Below the pieces are notes generated by a model. It was not told the DNA's origin, did no database searches, and saw nothing but the letters and a program-made list of their open reading frames with translations. This document shows, in pieces, positions 55,118-64,000 of a DNA stretch of 64,000 nt. The stretch lies in contig QCKK01000003.1 of NCBI GenBank assembly GCA_003215415.1, positions 1-64,000 of the forward strand, in the 5' to 3' direction. The stretch comes from Prochlorococcus sp. AG-409-N21 (GTDB lineage Bacteria; Cyanobacteriota; Cyanobacteriia; PCC-6307; Cyanobiaceae). The position numbers were made by a program, and so were the translations under genes. How positions within the stretch are numbered: the stretch's first letter is position 1; each line of letters starts with the position of its first letter.

Positions 55118-55825
55118 CTAGGTCTCTAAAAGACAATTAATCTTAACTTCAAAAGGAACAGATGTATTTGGCATCGCTAGTAATTGATTACATAAAGATC
55201 CAATATCTTCCGGTTGTGTCATCTCACTCTTTTTGATTGCTTTTACATTTGCGGCCATATCAGTATTTACCCAACCTGGACAAATAGCAGTTATTCTAAT
55301 TCCACTTTCCCAACCTTCATTTCTTATGGTTTGGCAAAGTCCCATGAGAGCAAACTTACTAACTGTATATGCAGCTAACTTCCCTTTTGAGCGGATGCCA
55401 CTCATAGATACAATCATAATAATTCTAGAGTTCCCATGACTTGACAATTCATTCCAGCTTTGTTTTGTAAGAACCCAAGGAGCCATTAAATTTATTTTTA
55501 GAAGGTCATCTATTTCTTTTCTTTCATGATCTTTGAAAAATAAACTAGTTCTATTAAATATTCCTGCAGAGTTTATGATTGAATCGAATTTTCCAAAATA
55601 ATTTTTGGTTTCATTTATCCATGATTCTGCAGAATTTTCATCATTACAATCGTAATGATTTATAAATACTCTTTCTGATCCAGAAACTTGGGGATCTAAT
55701 TTTGTTCCGGTAATGACGTTAGGATCTCTTAGCCCTAAACTAATTCTATGACCTTTATCTATAGCTTTTTCAGCAATAGCTCTTCCAATACCTCTGCTAG
55801 CACCACTAATTAAAATTGTACGCAT
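55118..55825 (-). CDS. Short-chain dehydrogenase/reductase
   Basis: This 235-residue SDR has the cofactor motif ILISGASRGIGRAIAEKA at residues 4-21, NSAG in IINSAGIF, and the catalytic Ser/Tyr-x3-Lys in VSMSGIRSKG and YTVSKFALMG. The pattern fits a classical SDR with unknown substrate. It is on the same strand as crtL, which is upstream, with about 90 bases between them. Confidence 0.88.
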   Translation of the reverse strand: MRTILISGASRGIGRAIAEKAIDKGHRISLGLRDPNVITGTKLDPQVSGSERVFINHYDCNDENSAESWINETKNYFGKFDSIINSAGIFNRTSLFFKDHERKEIDDLLKINLMAPWVLTKQSWNELSSHGNSRIIMIVSMSGIRSKGKLAAYTVSKFALMGLCQTIRNEGWESGIRITAICPGWVNTDMAANVKAIKKSEMTQPEDIGSLCNQLLAMPNTSVPFEVKINCLLET

Positions 55826-55914
55826 TTTAATGTTTCCACAAATCGTTATAAGTATTAGAATATATCGATTTTATTGATATCTACTCTCTGTTGGGAAATG
55901 ATTTTGTTTTTGAA

Positions 55915-57195
55915 TTAATTTCCTGGACGAAGGAATTGCCATAAAAGCTTTAGTTCACGACCTTGCATTCCCATTAGACCCCACCTCACTTTCCAAGATG
56001 CCCCCGTAAACATTGTCCACATTGCTGCCACCAATTCTCCCAGGCTTAATGTGTTAGTGAGGAAGCCATACCATTGTTCACTAGGTAGTCCAAAAAAACT
56101 AGTAAAGAACTCCCGCAATTGGTTCTCTTCGAATCTCATAAGTTTCTCTAGACCAAATTGATATAGAGCTTGTTTCCTTCTTAGTTCATTTGGCCATAGC
56201 ACTTTCCATCCAGATTGGGCAATTTCTGCAGGACTAGCATTTGGATCTTGCATGACTTGTGCAATTGCTTTTGCAAGCTCTGGACCTCTTCTAAGTAGGC
56301 TCCCTACTAGATATCCTGATGCTGGATGAACCATGGCCGCAGCACCACCAAAGCCTAAGAGAGGTTGATCTAAATCTGGCAGTGGTTTGTTCATTGGAAG
56401 AAACAGGCCCAATTCTTCATGTTCCAAGCTGACTATTTTTAGCCCACGATTATCCAGTCTTTTTTTAAGCCTTGCTTTCAGAGTATCTATCTCTAGAGGA
56501 GGCGCTAACCCTAAGGAAGTCTCTTCCAGAAAGAAACTTCCTCCGCCCATATCCATTGCATATAAAAAGGTTGGGGGCTCTTTTCTCTCTGAATTGTTAA
56601 GATGATCACATCTATAATCCATTAATATAAATTGGCCATTTTCTAATGGCGGTTTATTAAATCTACCAACTATCCCATAACATGTTTGTACAGCTATAGG
56701 TTCATTTTGTTTGCTAGATAGAAATACAGGCTCATATCCAGAAGCATCAATTACTAACCTTGCTGTTATTTTTTTACCTTCAGATGTTGTGACTGTGCTA
56801 ATAGATGAATTTATATCTAAATCAGTAGCTACTCCTCTATGCCAAGTTACTTTGGCAGAATTGCACTGATCTAACCAATATAATTGCAATTTCTTTTTGT
56901 CAAATAACCCATAGTCTCTGTGGTGAGGTGTAGGTTGATTCTCTTCTGCTTCAGCATTTTTGCTTCCAGGGCCAAAAAAACTAACAGTGTTTTCCCATCG
57001 GTGCTCTAATAGATGATTCAGTCCGAGACCGTCAACTTCCTCCCCCCAAATTCCATAGGTATAAGGCCAAGTTTCAGAAGGATCATTTTTTGCTAAGACA
57101 TCTACTCTTAGATTTTCTTTGCTCAGAGCCGCAGCAATAGATAGAGCTGCTGGCCCAGCTCCAAGTACTAAAGCATCAGCTGATGCCTTAGACAT
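55915..57195 (-). CDS. crtL: Lycopene beta-cyclase (CrtL type)
   Basis: This 426-residue flavoprotein makes beta rings from lycopene. The FAD motif is ADALVLGAGPAALSIAAAL at the N-terminus, then WPYTYGIWGEEVDGLGL. MDYRCDHL, SFFLEETSL, FLPMNKPLPDLDQPLLGFGG and MVHPASGYLVGSLLRRGP follow in the family order. Prochlorococcus has both a beta-cyclase (crtLb) and a related epsilon-cyclase; the sequence pattern favours the beta form but the split is not certain by eye. Its product leads to zeaxanthin and alpha-carotene precursors. Confidence 0.88.
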   Translation of the reverse strand: MSKASADALVLGAGPAALSIAAALSKENLRVDVLAKNDPSETWPYTYGIWGEEVDGLGLNHLLEHRWENTVSFFGPGSKNAEAEENQPTPHHRDYGLFDKKKLQLYWLDQCNSAKVTWHRGVATDLDINSSISTVTTSEGKKITARLVIDASGYEPVFLSSKQNEPIAVQTCYGIVGRFNKPPLENGQFILMDYRCDHLNNSERKEPPTFLYAMDMGGGSFFLEETSLGLAPPLEIDTLKARLKKRLDNRGLKIVSLEHEELGLFLPMNKPLPDLDQPLLGFGGAAAMVHPASGYLVGSLLRRGPELAKAIAQVMQDPNASPAEIAQSGWKVLWPNELRRKQALYQFGLEKLMRFEENQLREFFTSFFGLPSEQWYGFLTNTLSLGELVAAMWTMFTGASWKVRWGLMGMQGRELKLLWQFLRPGN

Positions 57196-58185
57196 TTGAA
57201 ATTTTGCAAAACAACTTTTTCATAGTCTTTGGATCCTCATCAACTAGCCGAACGGAAATGCTATGAAGATGATCTCTGGAAGAGGTGCCATTATTCGATG
57301 GCCCCCACACCCTTTATAGGCTTGTAGAGATTACCTCGGTTCGAACCAATCAATTCCTACTGATGGTTAGTTGATATCTATAATTCAAATATTTCTAAAA
57401 TATATACTCTGAAATTTTTTTTATTATCTTAGCAGCAACGATAATGGCTAAATATAAGTTTCTTGACCTTTTGATAACTGTAAAACGAATGTAGCCAACT
57501 TATTAATTTACTAAAACAAAAAAATGACTGAATGGAGTACACAGAATATCTGACTCTAAGCATTAACCCATAATTGATAATAGATGTTATTATTTTAAAT
57601 AAGTTGCTAGTCTATCTATATAAAAGTATCGATTAAAAGAGTTCTCAGAATTGGCCTAACCCTATTAGCTGCATTTATACGTGAGGATAGGATCGTGTTA
57701 ACACGTGGCGCAAATACGTTTATTAGTGATATAACAGATCTATCTATTCCAACAATTAAGTCAATTTAGATTGGCGGTATAAATTAGGATTGTAAATAGA
57801 TTTCTAGCGCTAAGATTGTTATCCTTAGCTAGAGATAGTATTTATTTAGAGGACATTATTTTGATTTTACTTTATAGCAAAAGCTCAAAAGTATCAGTAA
57901 CTATTCATGTTAAGTCTTGTATAATAGAATTCTCTGTACGGTAATAAAATGTACACGGACTGCTATTTTCTCTTTAAATAATAAGGATAATTATAAATTA
58001 CCCATGCAACTTTAATCTTTTCAGGGAAACCCATACCTGACAAGATCATTATTAATGACTCGATTTAGTGCTAAGTGATTGATAGTATTATAAGTAAATG
58101 ATTGATCTTTATATCTATTCAGTTTATTTATAGTCTTTCTTTTGTCTCTCTTCGCTTTTTCCAAATTCCAGTCACCTCAACAATT
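57196..58185. other. Long AT-rich intergenic region
   Basis: This 990-base gap is the largest in the window without a confident gene. It has an exact palindrome CGTGTTAACACG (57694-57705), another GGTTCGAACC (57338-57347), and a consensus-like -10 box TATAAT at 57920-57925, probably a promoter towards the POR-like SDR or a small RNA. A plus-strand frame around 57609-57770 is open without a start codon and is weak. Confidence 0.45.
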
Positions 58186-59202
58186 ATGGAAAAATTTAAA
58201 GCTCTCCGTATCTTGATCACTGGCTCTAGTTCTGGTATTGGATTTCAGGCTGCTTTGCAGTTGTATATTGCTGGTCATAGGTTAATTTTACCTATGCGCG
58301 ATAATGAAACTGCAAAGAGAATTTCTCGTGATCTAATATCTTACAAGCCTAATTTTCCTGATAATAATCTACCTGTCTTTCCAATTCTTGATCTTTCCAG
58401 TTTAGAGGATGTTAAGAGCTTCTCTGATTGCCTTTTGTTTGATGGAGAGCCAATTGATGTTTTGATTCTAAATGCTGGATTGCAATATGTTGGAGATAGA
58501 TTTTCGAGAAGATCCGTTGATAACTATGAGTTGACTTTCTCTATTAATCATTTGGCTCATCATTCTTTAACGCAAAGATTGTTGCCCATACTTACTAAAG
58601 GAATAGACCCAAGACTTATTATCACTAGTTCTGAGGTACATAATCCAAAAACCGGAGGTGGAAGTATAGGTAGCCCAGCTGGTCTTGGGGATCTTGCTGG
58701 CTTGAAATCTGGCAAGGGGTTTGAAATGGTCAATGGAGAGAAAATATTTGATGCTGATAAAGCCTATAAGGATAGTAAATTATGTAATATTCTTTTTGCA
58801 AAGGAATTACATAGACGAGTTAATAAATATCATCATAATTTATATGTTTATGCATGGGCGCCTGGCCTTGTAATTCCTAGATCTAATAGTGGCTTTTTTA
58901 GATATAGTAGACAATATAATCAAATTGGTCAAAGATTATTTGCTTTCATTGCAAGGGATTTGTTAAAACTTACAGAGACTCCTGAACGAGCTGGTGAAAT
59001 ATTAAAGGAATTGTCTACTAGTAGTGATTTTTTAGAGAGAGACTTCTCGTACTATTCTAACATCATCTTACGGCCAGGGAAGCATGACTTAGTTAAATCT
59101 GAAATCAGTGAGGAGGCAAGTAACAGCGAGTTAGGAAAAGAATTATGGGACATTAGTTCTTCGCTAATCGGTATAAGCCCTGATTATAATCTAACAAAAT
59201 AA
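58186..59202 (+). CDS. POR-like short-chain dehydrogenase
   Basis: ATG 58186 gives about 338 residues. The cofactor motif is ILITGSSSGIGFQAALQL, NAG is in LILNAGLQYVG, and the active-site Tyr-Lys is in AYKDSKLCNILFAKELHR, as in light-dependent protochlorophyllide reductase. SINHLAHHSLTQRLLP and the VYAWAPGLVIP segment also match POR relatives. Several POR landmarks are absent, so it is probably a paralogous SDR and not the main POR. The frame is open to 58102 but the extra residues are a hydrophobic tail outside the fold. Confidence 0.8.
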   Translation: MEKFKALRILITGSSSGIGFQAALQLYIAGHRLILPMRDNETAKRISRDLISYKPNFPDNNLPVFPILDLSSLEDVKSFSDCLLFDGEPIDVLILNAGLQYVGDRFSRRSVDNYELTFSINHLAHHSLTQRLLPILTKGIDPRLIITSSEVHNPKTGGGSIGSPAGLGDLAGLKSGKGFEMVNGEKIFDADKAYKDSKLCNILFAKELHRRVNKYHHNLYVYAWAPGLVIPRSNSGFFRYSRQYNQIGQRLFAFIARDLLKLTETPERAGEILKELSTSSDFLERDFSYYSNIILRPGKHDLVKSEISEEASNSELGKELWDISSSLIGISPDYNLTK

Positions 59203-59231
59203 GTAAATATTTATAAATGTCTTGCTAGAAT

Positions 59232-59450
59232 CTACAACGTATCTTGGTTATTATTCCTAATAAGCTCTTTATTTAATTTCTCAACTGTCAAATATATTTC
59301 TCTTTTGAATATATCAATCTCACCCCCCGTCCAGAATTTTTTATTGTACATACGATTCTCTAGCTCGGTAATCCTAGCTTTAAGCTTATGAACTATGATC
59401 TCTGATTCTTTCATATTATCAATTGGAACTATATAAGAATTATAGCTCAC
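59232..59450 (-). CDS. Hypothetical coiled-coil protein (72 aa)
   Basis: The protein reads MSYNSYIVPIDNMKESEIIV, then a heptad-like stretch (HKLKARITELENRMYNKKFW) and a second helix (EIYLTVEKLNKEL). Two-helix coiled-coil folding is likely. No domain is recognised. It is convergent with the POR-like gene and upstream of the MscS gene on the same strand. Confidence 0.6.
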   Translation of the reverse strand: MSYNSYIVPIDNMKESEIIVHKLKARITELENRMYNKKFWTGGEIDIFKREIYLTVEKLNKELIRNNNQDTL

Positions 59451-59508
59451 ATAGTCTTATTGACAAATTGTTTTGATTGATTAATGACCACACTCTTCAA
59501 TTAATTAA

Positions 59509-60528
59509 TTATGTATCAGCAATATGTAATGTCCTTGTTGGAAAGGCAAAGTTTATATTTAGCTCTTGAAATTTACTCATTATTTTGAGATTGATTTCTT
59601 GTTGAGCTTCCATTGCTTTTGTATAATTGTTAGTAGGTATGAAATATACTAATTCAAAATCAAGACTGCTACTACCGAATTCAGTAAAATGGCATCTATC
59701 AAATTGCGCATTTTCGGTTGAATTCACTATTCTATTGAGTATCTTAGGGATATCTCTAACTCTTGCTATTGGTGTATCATAAACAATTCCCAACTTATGA
59801 ACTATTCTTCTATGTTTCATTTCAGTGTAGTTTGATATTATACCGTTGGTTAAACTGCTATTACTCATAACTATTATTTCTCCATTTAAACTTCTTAACC
59901 TTGTAGACCTAACCCCAACACTTTCAACAGTTGCCCAGACACTACCAACGTTAATAAATTGACCACTTTGAAATGGTTTATCTAATAGAATTGTGACGTA
60001 TTCAAAGAATTCTTGAACGGGTTCCTTTAGTGCAAGTCCTGCCCCTATTCCTCCAGCACTCAATAAGGCCCATATTGCAGCCATTTGGACTCCCATATTT
60101 TGAAGATAAAAGACGAGACCTATGCCCCACAAGCTTGCGCTAACCAATGGGGATAAAGATTTCATCATCGAACCTACTGCTGCGTCGTTTATTCTTAGAC
60201 TCCATCTTTGAATTAATCTAATAACTATTCTATTAGTTGTTCTTAGTACCAAAATAACAAGTATTAACTTGCTTAATCCAACCGCAAATTTGTCTATTAA
60301 CTCATTGGCTGGGATTAGCTCCCAAGCAATAATTGCACTTATTACAAATCCAACCGGAGCAATAGTATTAGATAATGCTTTAACTATAAAATCGTCTGTT
60401 TCGCTTATGGTCTTTGCAGCTAGCTTTCCTAGCAATTTTCTAATGACACTAGCAAGTATAAATGAAATTAAGCTCCCTATTACTAAAGTTCCTACGGACT
60501 TTAGTCCAATCAAATACCATGCACTCAT
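59509..60528 (-). CDS. Small-conductance mechanosensitive channel (MscS family)
   Basis: This 339-residue protein has four to five N-terminal spans, then the pore-lining helix and the MscS beta domain. The core region reads LLSAGGIGAGLALKEPVQEFFEYVTILLDKPFQSGQ (Gly/Ala-rich pore helix), then VGVRSTRLRSLNGEIIVMSNSSLTNGII. It would open on hypo-osmotic shock to release small solutes. The presence of a compatible-solute phosphatase nearby (63035) fits osmotic stress biology, but the two are not adjacent. Confidence 0.88.
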   Translation of the reverse strand: MSAWYLIGLKSVGTLVIGSLISFILASVIRKLLGKLAAKTISETDDFIVKALSNTIAPVGFVISAIIAWELIPANELIDKFAVGLSKLILVILVLRTTNRIVIRLIQRWSLRINDAAVGSMMKSLSPLVSASLWGIGLVFYLQNMGVQMAAIWALLSAGGIGAGLALKEPVQEFFEYVTILLDKPFQSGQFINVGSVWATVESVGVRSTRLRSLNGEIIVMSNSSLTNGIISNYTEMKHRRIVHKLGIVYDTPIARVRDIPKILNRIVNSTENAQFDRCHFTEFGSSSLDFELVYFIPTNNYTKAMEAQQEINLKIMSKFQELNINFAFPTRTLHIADT

Positions 60529-60697
60529 TAATTGAAACCTTTTCTTTGCCTACTTTGCCAACTATTTTAAAGAATGGCTATGATTTGAGCAAATCAATAT
60601 CAGATTTGTAATTTATCACCTAAGTAGCCGATAAATAAATAGTTCAAGACTATCTCCTATAGTATTTTTACACGTTTTCAATATTCTATAAGTTGAA

Positions 60698-61330
60698 CTA
60701 CTCATTCTCTTTTGCAAGGTTACTTATTGATTTGAAATTCGGATTTGCTGAAGTTAGACAAATTTCGAAAATTATAGATTCAGTAGTTGTGATTGTACAC
60801 CCATCTTTTTCCATCCTGTTTATAGCAACTTGATGATCTAGTTCCTTTCTGCTTCCTGCTGCATCGATTGGCAGATATAATTTATAGTTCATACTCATTA
60901 GATCAAGTACCGATTGCTGTATACATATATGAGTTTCTATTCCACAGACTATTAGATTTTTAATATTTGATCTTTTCCATAACCTGAATAAATTTTCTGC
61001 GTTCCGTATACTGAAACTCTTTTTTCTGTATATTATTAATTCTTCTTGATCTAGAAGACTCATACTCGTGTATCCTAGTTTTTCAGGATATTGCTCCGTA
61101 TAGAATATCTGTATATCTAGTAATTTACATGCCTTTATAAGCTTCTCTGTATTCTTCTTTATTGATTTCCAATTGGTTGTAGCCTTTAATATCCGATCTT
61201 GCATATCAATAATTAGCAGCCCTGTTCCTTCTTTTGGAATAATTTTTTGGCAGGGATTATTCAATTCTGATATTTCTTCGGTGATAATAAGATTTTTTCT
61301 AGTCTGTTCACTTTTGATGTTTGATTCCAC
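60698..61330 (-). CDS. Isochorismatase-family cysteine hydrolase
   Basis: This 210-residue protein has the fold markers LLIIDMQDRILKAT (catalytic Asp42), an Arg-Lys-Lys-Ser segment after residue 100 (the Lys), and the catalytic Cys136 in GIETHICIQQS. The DMQ, K, C triad fits nicotinamidase/isochorismatase relatives. Substrate is not determined by sequence. It is divergent from fur across 160 bases. Confidence 0.85.
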   Translation of the reverse strand: MESNIKSEQTRKNLIITEEISELNNPCQKIIPKEGTGLLIIDMQDRILKATTNWKSIKKNTEKLIKACKLLDIQIFYTEQYPEKLGYTSMSLLDQEELIIYRKKSFSIRNAENLFRLWKRSNIKNLIVCGIETHICIQQSVLDLMSMNYKLYLPIDAAGSRKELDHQVAINRMEKDGCTITTTESIIFEICLTSANPNFKSISNLAKENE

Positions 61331-61490
61331 TTTGATTTATCCTTTCTAATATAGTGATTGTAAAATAATTTTATGTCAGTCCCATATCCGCTGTGTCAGA
61401 ACTTCTTATAAATCAGTTTTTATTGTCGATTTATTTATTTTCCTTTCTCTTTTTGAAAAATTTGGTTCTTCCTCTCATTAATGGCTACTG

Positions 61491-61985
61491 TTGAGAAAGC
61501 TATTGGAGAAGGAATTGTCTACATCTCTTCCCCTTTCGCATTCCGATGGACCCTTAGAGCATGGTTTGCACCAGGAGGGTAGACGTCTAACGCCTCAAAG
61601 GAGGCGTGTGCTAGACCTTTTTGAAAGTATTGGACCTGGAACTCATTTAAGCGCTGAGGATGTTCACCATCAGCTGCTTCAAGCAAATTCTCGAGTCTCA
61701 TTGGCCACAATTTATAGAACTCTCCGGCTGCTAGTAGAGATGGGATTTCTTCATGAGCTCGAGCTCAGTGAAGGTGGCCATCGTTTTGAGCTTGCTAGTA
61801 ATGATCACCCTGATCATCACCATTTGGTTTGCATTAGATGTGGAAGAACAGAAGAATTCGAAAGTGAGACAGTATTGCAAGCAGGAAAAATAGCAGCAGA
61901 GCGTATCGGGTTTCAACTTTTAGAATCTACGCTTAATGTGCGTGCCTTATGCCCTTCTTGTCAAAATAACAACATTATTATATAA
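61491..61985 (+). CDS. fur: Fur-family metal-dependent transcription regulator
   Basis: This Fur-type protein (164 residues from TTG 61491) has the DNA-binding helix region RRLTPQRRRVLDLFES and VSLATIYRTLRLL, then a histidine-rich metal site NDHPDHHHLVCIRCG and a second cysteine pair CPSCQ. The start is uncertain as no ATG fits; TTG 61491 or a TTG a few codons further is likely. It may be Fur for iron, or a Zur/PerR relative; iron regulation is plausible in an open-ocean cyanobacterium. Confidence 0.88.
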   Translation: MRKLLEKELSTSLPLSHSDGPLEHGLHQEGRRLTPQRRRVLDLFESIGPGTHLSAEDVHHQLLQANSRVSLATIYRTLRLLVEMGFLHELELSEGGHRFELASNDHPDHHHLVCIRCGRTEEFESETVLQAGKIAAERIGFQLLESTLNVRALCPSCQNNNIII

Positions 61986-62031
61986 ATATAACACTATAAA
62001 TAGACTATCTGTTCGTATTTCTCTGCATTAG

Positions 62032-63003
62032 CTAGGTTAATGATCCACTACAACTTGAGCCAGAGCCTGCTGTACATCCATAACAATGCTTGGCAACATA
62101 GATATCCTTTCCTTCAAATTTGTACTGTTGATTTAACAGTGCTGATAGATTTATTTTTCCATTACAATGCTCTTTTCTTAATTGCTGATTGAAGTCACAA
62201 TCATATAACTTACCTTCCCAGTCCACACTGATAAGTGTTTTACACATTAATTTCTCTAAGTTATCTTTATTGAATGACCTAATAAGTAGTGAATAGTAAT
62301 TATCTAATTGATTCTGCAATTTTAGATGTTTCTCAAATCTCTTAATAGGCATATTAGTAATTGTATAAAGGTTAGTAAAAGTGATTCCATACTTTTTATT
62401 TAGATGCTCTTTGTAAGTTGCTTCTAATTGATTTTGCTCCGGAGGCAGATTTGTTCCTTGTGGATTATATACTAGGTTTAGATCGAGAAATTCATTACCT
62501 CTCCCATAACCATATTCATTAAGTCTCTTAAGAGCTTTAATGCTTCCTGCAAAGACACCATTACCTCTTTGCTTATCTACATTCTCCTCTAGATAGCATG
62601 GTAGCGACGCTATTATCTCTACCTTATTTGAAGCTAGGAATTCAGCATATCCCTCATACCCAGGTTCATTTAGGATGGTTAAATTACATCGGTCAATTAC
62701 TTTGACATCTAATTTTCTAGCTTCTTTAATAAGTGATAGGAAATTTGGGTGCATTTCAGGCGCACCACCTGTTAAATCAAGAACTTTTATCTGGTATTTT
62801 TGCAATACTTTAGGAATTAAATCTATATTCTCTTGACTCATCATTTCCTTCCTTGTTGGCCCAGCGCTTACATGGCAGTGAGAACAACTCAAATTACATC
62901 TATAGCCTAAATTTACTTGTAGAGTGTGTATTTTTTCTTTGATTAGGCTTGGGAAGCTGGTGCAGTAATTTTGATTTAATCTTAATTCGAATCGTGCTTC
63001 CAA
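62032..63003 (-). CDS. arsS: Radical SAM protein, arsenosugar biosynthesis ArsS-like
   Basis: This 323-residue protein starts with a short N-terminal arm and then the radical SAM cluster motif C36-x3-C40-x2-C43 in GYRCNLSCSHC. LDLTGGAPEMHPNF and KVIDRCNLTI follow, and the C-terminal cluster HCYGCTAGSGSSC is typical of the ArsS group, which is proposed to add adenosyl or ribosyl groups to dimethylated arsenic. The gene has no arsM next to it within the window. It is followed by stpA upstream on the same strand. Confidence 0.86.
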   Translation of the reverse strand: MEARFELRLNQNYCTSFPSLIKEKIHTLQVNLGYRCNLSCSHCHVSAGPTRKEMMSQENIDLIPKVLQKYQIKVLDLTGGAPEMHPNFLSLIKEARKLDVKVIDRCNLTILNEPGYEGYAEFLASNKVEIIASLPCYLEENVDKQRGNGVFAGSIKALKRLNEYGYGRGNEFLDLNLVYNPQGTNLPPEQNQLEATYKEHLNKKYGITFTNLYTITNMPIKRFEKHLKLQNQLDNYYSLLIRSFNKDNLEKLMCKTLISVDWEGKLYDCDFNQQLRKEHCNGKINLSALLNQQYKFEGKDIYVAKHCYGCTAGSGSSCSGSLT

Positions 63004-63034
63004 TTTATGTTTAGCATGAATTTATTTAATTATA

Positions 63035-64000
63035 TCAAAATTTCCTTGATTCTCTTACCTTTGACATCTTTATAAACCATTTTGTGTAATCCTTTGTACC
63101 TAGAGGAAAAATACAATCTATCTTAAGGTCGTCTTCCGGATCTGTGATACCAGTAAGTGTACCATCTTTCATGTTTGGCCTATTAACTTCTCCGTCACTG
63201 CTATCTATTAATACAGCTCTATTCCCCAATTGATACTCACTTCCTATTTCTTTTATCAATGTTAGGAAGCCTCTATCGCTACCTCCTCTATCCCAACCTA
63301 CTCCATTCTTTTTATAGCTTGAGGTAACTGTATCTCCTACTCCTATCAATGTAGGCATTGTATTCTTGGGGATATGTTTTATACAGAGGTTAATTAAATC
63401 CTCTAGAGACTTTGGTGCCATCCTTGCATTAAATTCTTTTCCAAAAGGTGCTCTGCCTGTTTTGTTTTCTACGTATTTATTAATCAAGACAAGTAGGCCT
63501 GATTCTTTTACCGCTCCATTGACCATGAATTGTATATCGGTTGTCCCAATATCAGTAGTTGTAGATAGCTTTAGCTTCTCTTTTCCATCTTCTTTACCTA
63601 GGTTGGGTGCAATATGCAAGAAAAATGAATTACGTAATCCTTCATCTTTTGACTCATTTATTAGTTCTTGCATTATGGTATTAATCAATTTTTGTATTTC
63701 AATCTTTTTTTCAGTGTTCATTACATAACTCTTAAATAAGAAATTTAAGTTAAATGTGGGCGATAATTCAGTATCAATTATAGATTTTCTCACCTGTGCT
63801 TCTATCTCTTCTTCGTTTAAATTTGGCATTACATCTTTTAATCTTCTAGAGAATAGTTTTTCCATTTTCTTTGGTAGCTCGTACAAGTACTGTTTTTCCT
63901 TTTCGTAGACACCTGGAGTATCAATATTTCCAAACCTATCTTGATATTGAATTCCGCCAGCTGCTAGTCCTGGAAGATACAAGCCTCTTCCTTTGGCTAT
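63035..64000 (-). CDS. stpA: Glucosylglycerol-3-phosphatase (StpA), cut by window edge
   Basis: The open frame continues through the right edge, so the N-terminus is missing; 322 residues are visible. The first visible residues include GRGLYLPGLAAGGIQYQDRF. The typical C-terminal block is present: LIGVGDTVTSSYKKNGVGWD, RGGSDRGFLTLIKEIG, VLIDSSDGEVNRP and DCIFPLGTKDYTKWF. StpA dephosphorylates glucosylglycerol phosphate, the last step of the compatible solute glucosylglycerol. The synthase gene would be expected close by outside the window. Confidence 0.85.
   Translation of the reverse strand: MAKGRGLYLPGLAAGGIQYQDRFGNIDTPGVYEKEKQYLYELPKKMEKLFSRRLKDVMPNLNEEEIEAQVRKSIIDTELSPTFNLNFLFKSYVMNTEKKIEIQKLINTIMQELINESKDEGLRNSFFLHIAPNLGKEDGKEKLKLSTTTDIGTTDIQFMVNGAVKESGLLVLINKYVENKTGRAPFGKEFNARMAPKSLEDLINLCIKHIPKNTMPTLIGVGDTVTSSYKKNGVGWDRGGSDRGFLTLIKEIGSEYQLGNRAVLIDSSDGEVNRPNMKDGTLTGITDPEDDLKIDCIFPLGTKDYTKWFIKMSKVRESRKF

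Noticed and set aside
57338-57347. GGTTCGAACC resembling a tRNA T-arm or phage attachment remnant
   Set aside because: Flanking bases do not form a T-stem on either strand, and no acceptor or anticodon arm is present; it is just a palindrome.
57609-57770. Open plus-strand frame in the crtL-SDR gap
   Set aside because: It has no start codon near its beginning and ordinary AT-rich composition; not supported as a gene.
1-64000. CRISPR arrays, insertion sequences, integrases, prophage or rRNA genes
   Set aside because: None was recognised: no regularly spaced direct repeats, no transposase or integrase motifs, and no rRNA-like segments.

Overview
The window looks like chromosome from a marine Prochlorococcus, probably a low-light-adapted lineage. 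It is AT-rich with short intergenic spaces and many overlapping gene ends. It carries a Pcb chlorophyll a/b antenna gene, Gun4, Psb28, PAM68, lycopene beta-cyclase, a prenyl diphosphate synthase of the plastoquinone-tail type, and cyanobacterial DUF families (DUF1350, DUF1816, DUF3082, DUF3288). No rRNA, insertion sequence, integrase, phage gene or CRISPR array was seen. One tRNA gene, tRNA-Pro(TGG), is present. This taxonomic call is inferred from gene content, not from a search.

Layout. 0-25 kb is mostly core housekeeping: end of murI, prenyl synthase, HAD hydrolase, acs, DUF1350 hydrolase, peroxiredoxin, DEDD exonuclease, tRNA-Pro, msrA, an ABC exporter, trpD, carA, a STAS protein, mini-RNase III, an rRNA/tRNA methyltransferase with a long disordered N-terminus, gatA, dnaE, PAM68, rpsO, ruvA and an EamA transporter. 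24-32.5 kb holds dnaG, a few small genes, a HExxH protein, umuC-umuD behind a remarkable perfect 28-bp inverted repeat, rlmH, and a fused FkbM-methyltransferase/2OG-oxygenase-like gene. 32.5-42.5 kb returns to core genes (ksgA-ispE-DUF3082, pdhB, secD-secF, AI-2E permease, psb28, selU/mnmH, gun4, an anti-sigma-type kinase).

42.4-47.3 kb is an island of more than a dozen very small genes. Many encode secreted or single-membrane-span proteins, and one probable gene is broken by two in-frame UGA codons. The pcb antenna gene follows with a strong terminator, then a GltS-type symporter. A minus-strand group encodes a beta-hydroxyacid-dehydrogenase-like enzyme, a glutathione S-transferase and a degenerate metallo-beta-lactamase. 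More tiny genes lie at 53.7-55 kb. The end of the window (55-64 kb) has an SDR, lycopene cyclase, a 1-kb AT-rich gap, a POR-like SDR, a MscS channel, an isochorismatase-family hydrolase, a Fur regulator, an ArsS-type radical SAM protein and the glucosylglycerol-phosphate phosphatase StpA, which runs off the right edge.

The most notable observations are: (1) the umuDC control palindrome, centred on a near-consensus cyanobacterial LexA box and sequestering the start region; (2) the FkbM-2OG oxygenase fusion; (3) an intrinsic terminator whose T-run ends 7 nt before the trpD start; (4) ORFs kept open apart from in-frame UGA or UAG codons; and (5) many conserved-looking small ORFs below usual annotation cut-offs, including a CP12-tail-like protein and a CxCxxC mini-protein. 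Translations of the small ORFs were done by hand from the sequence.
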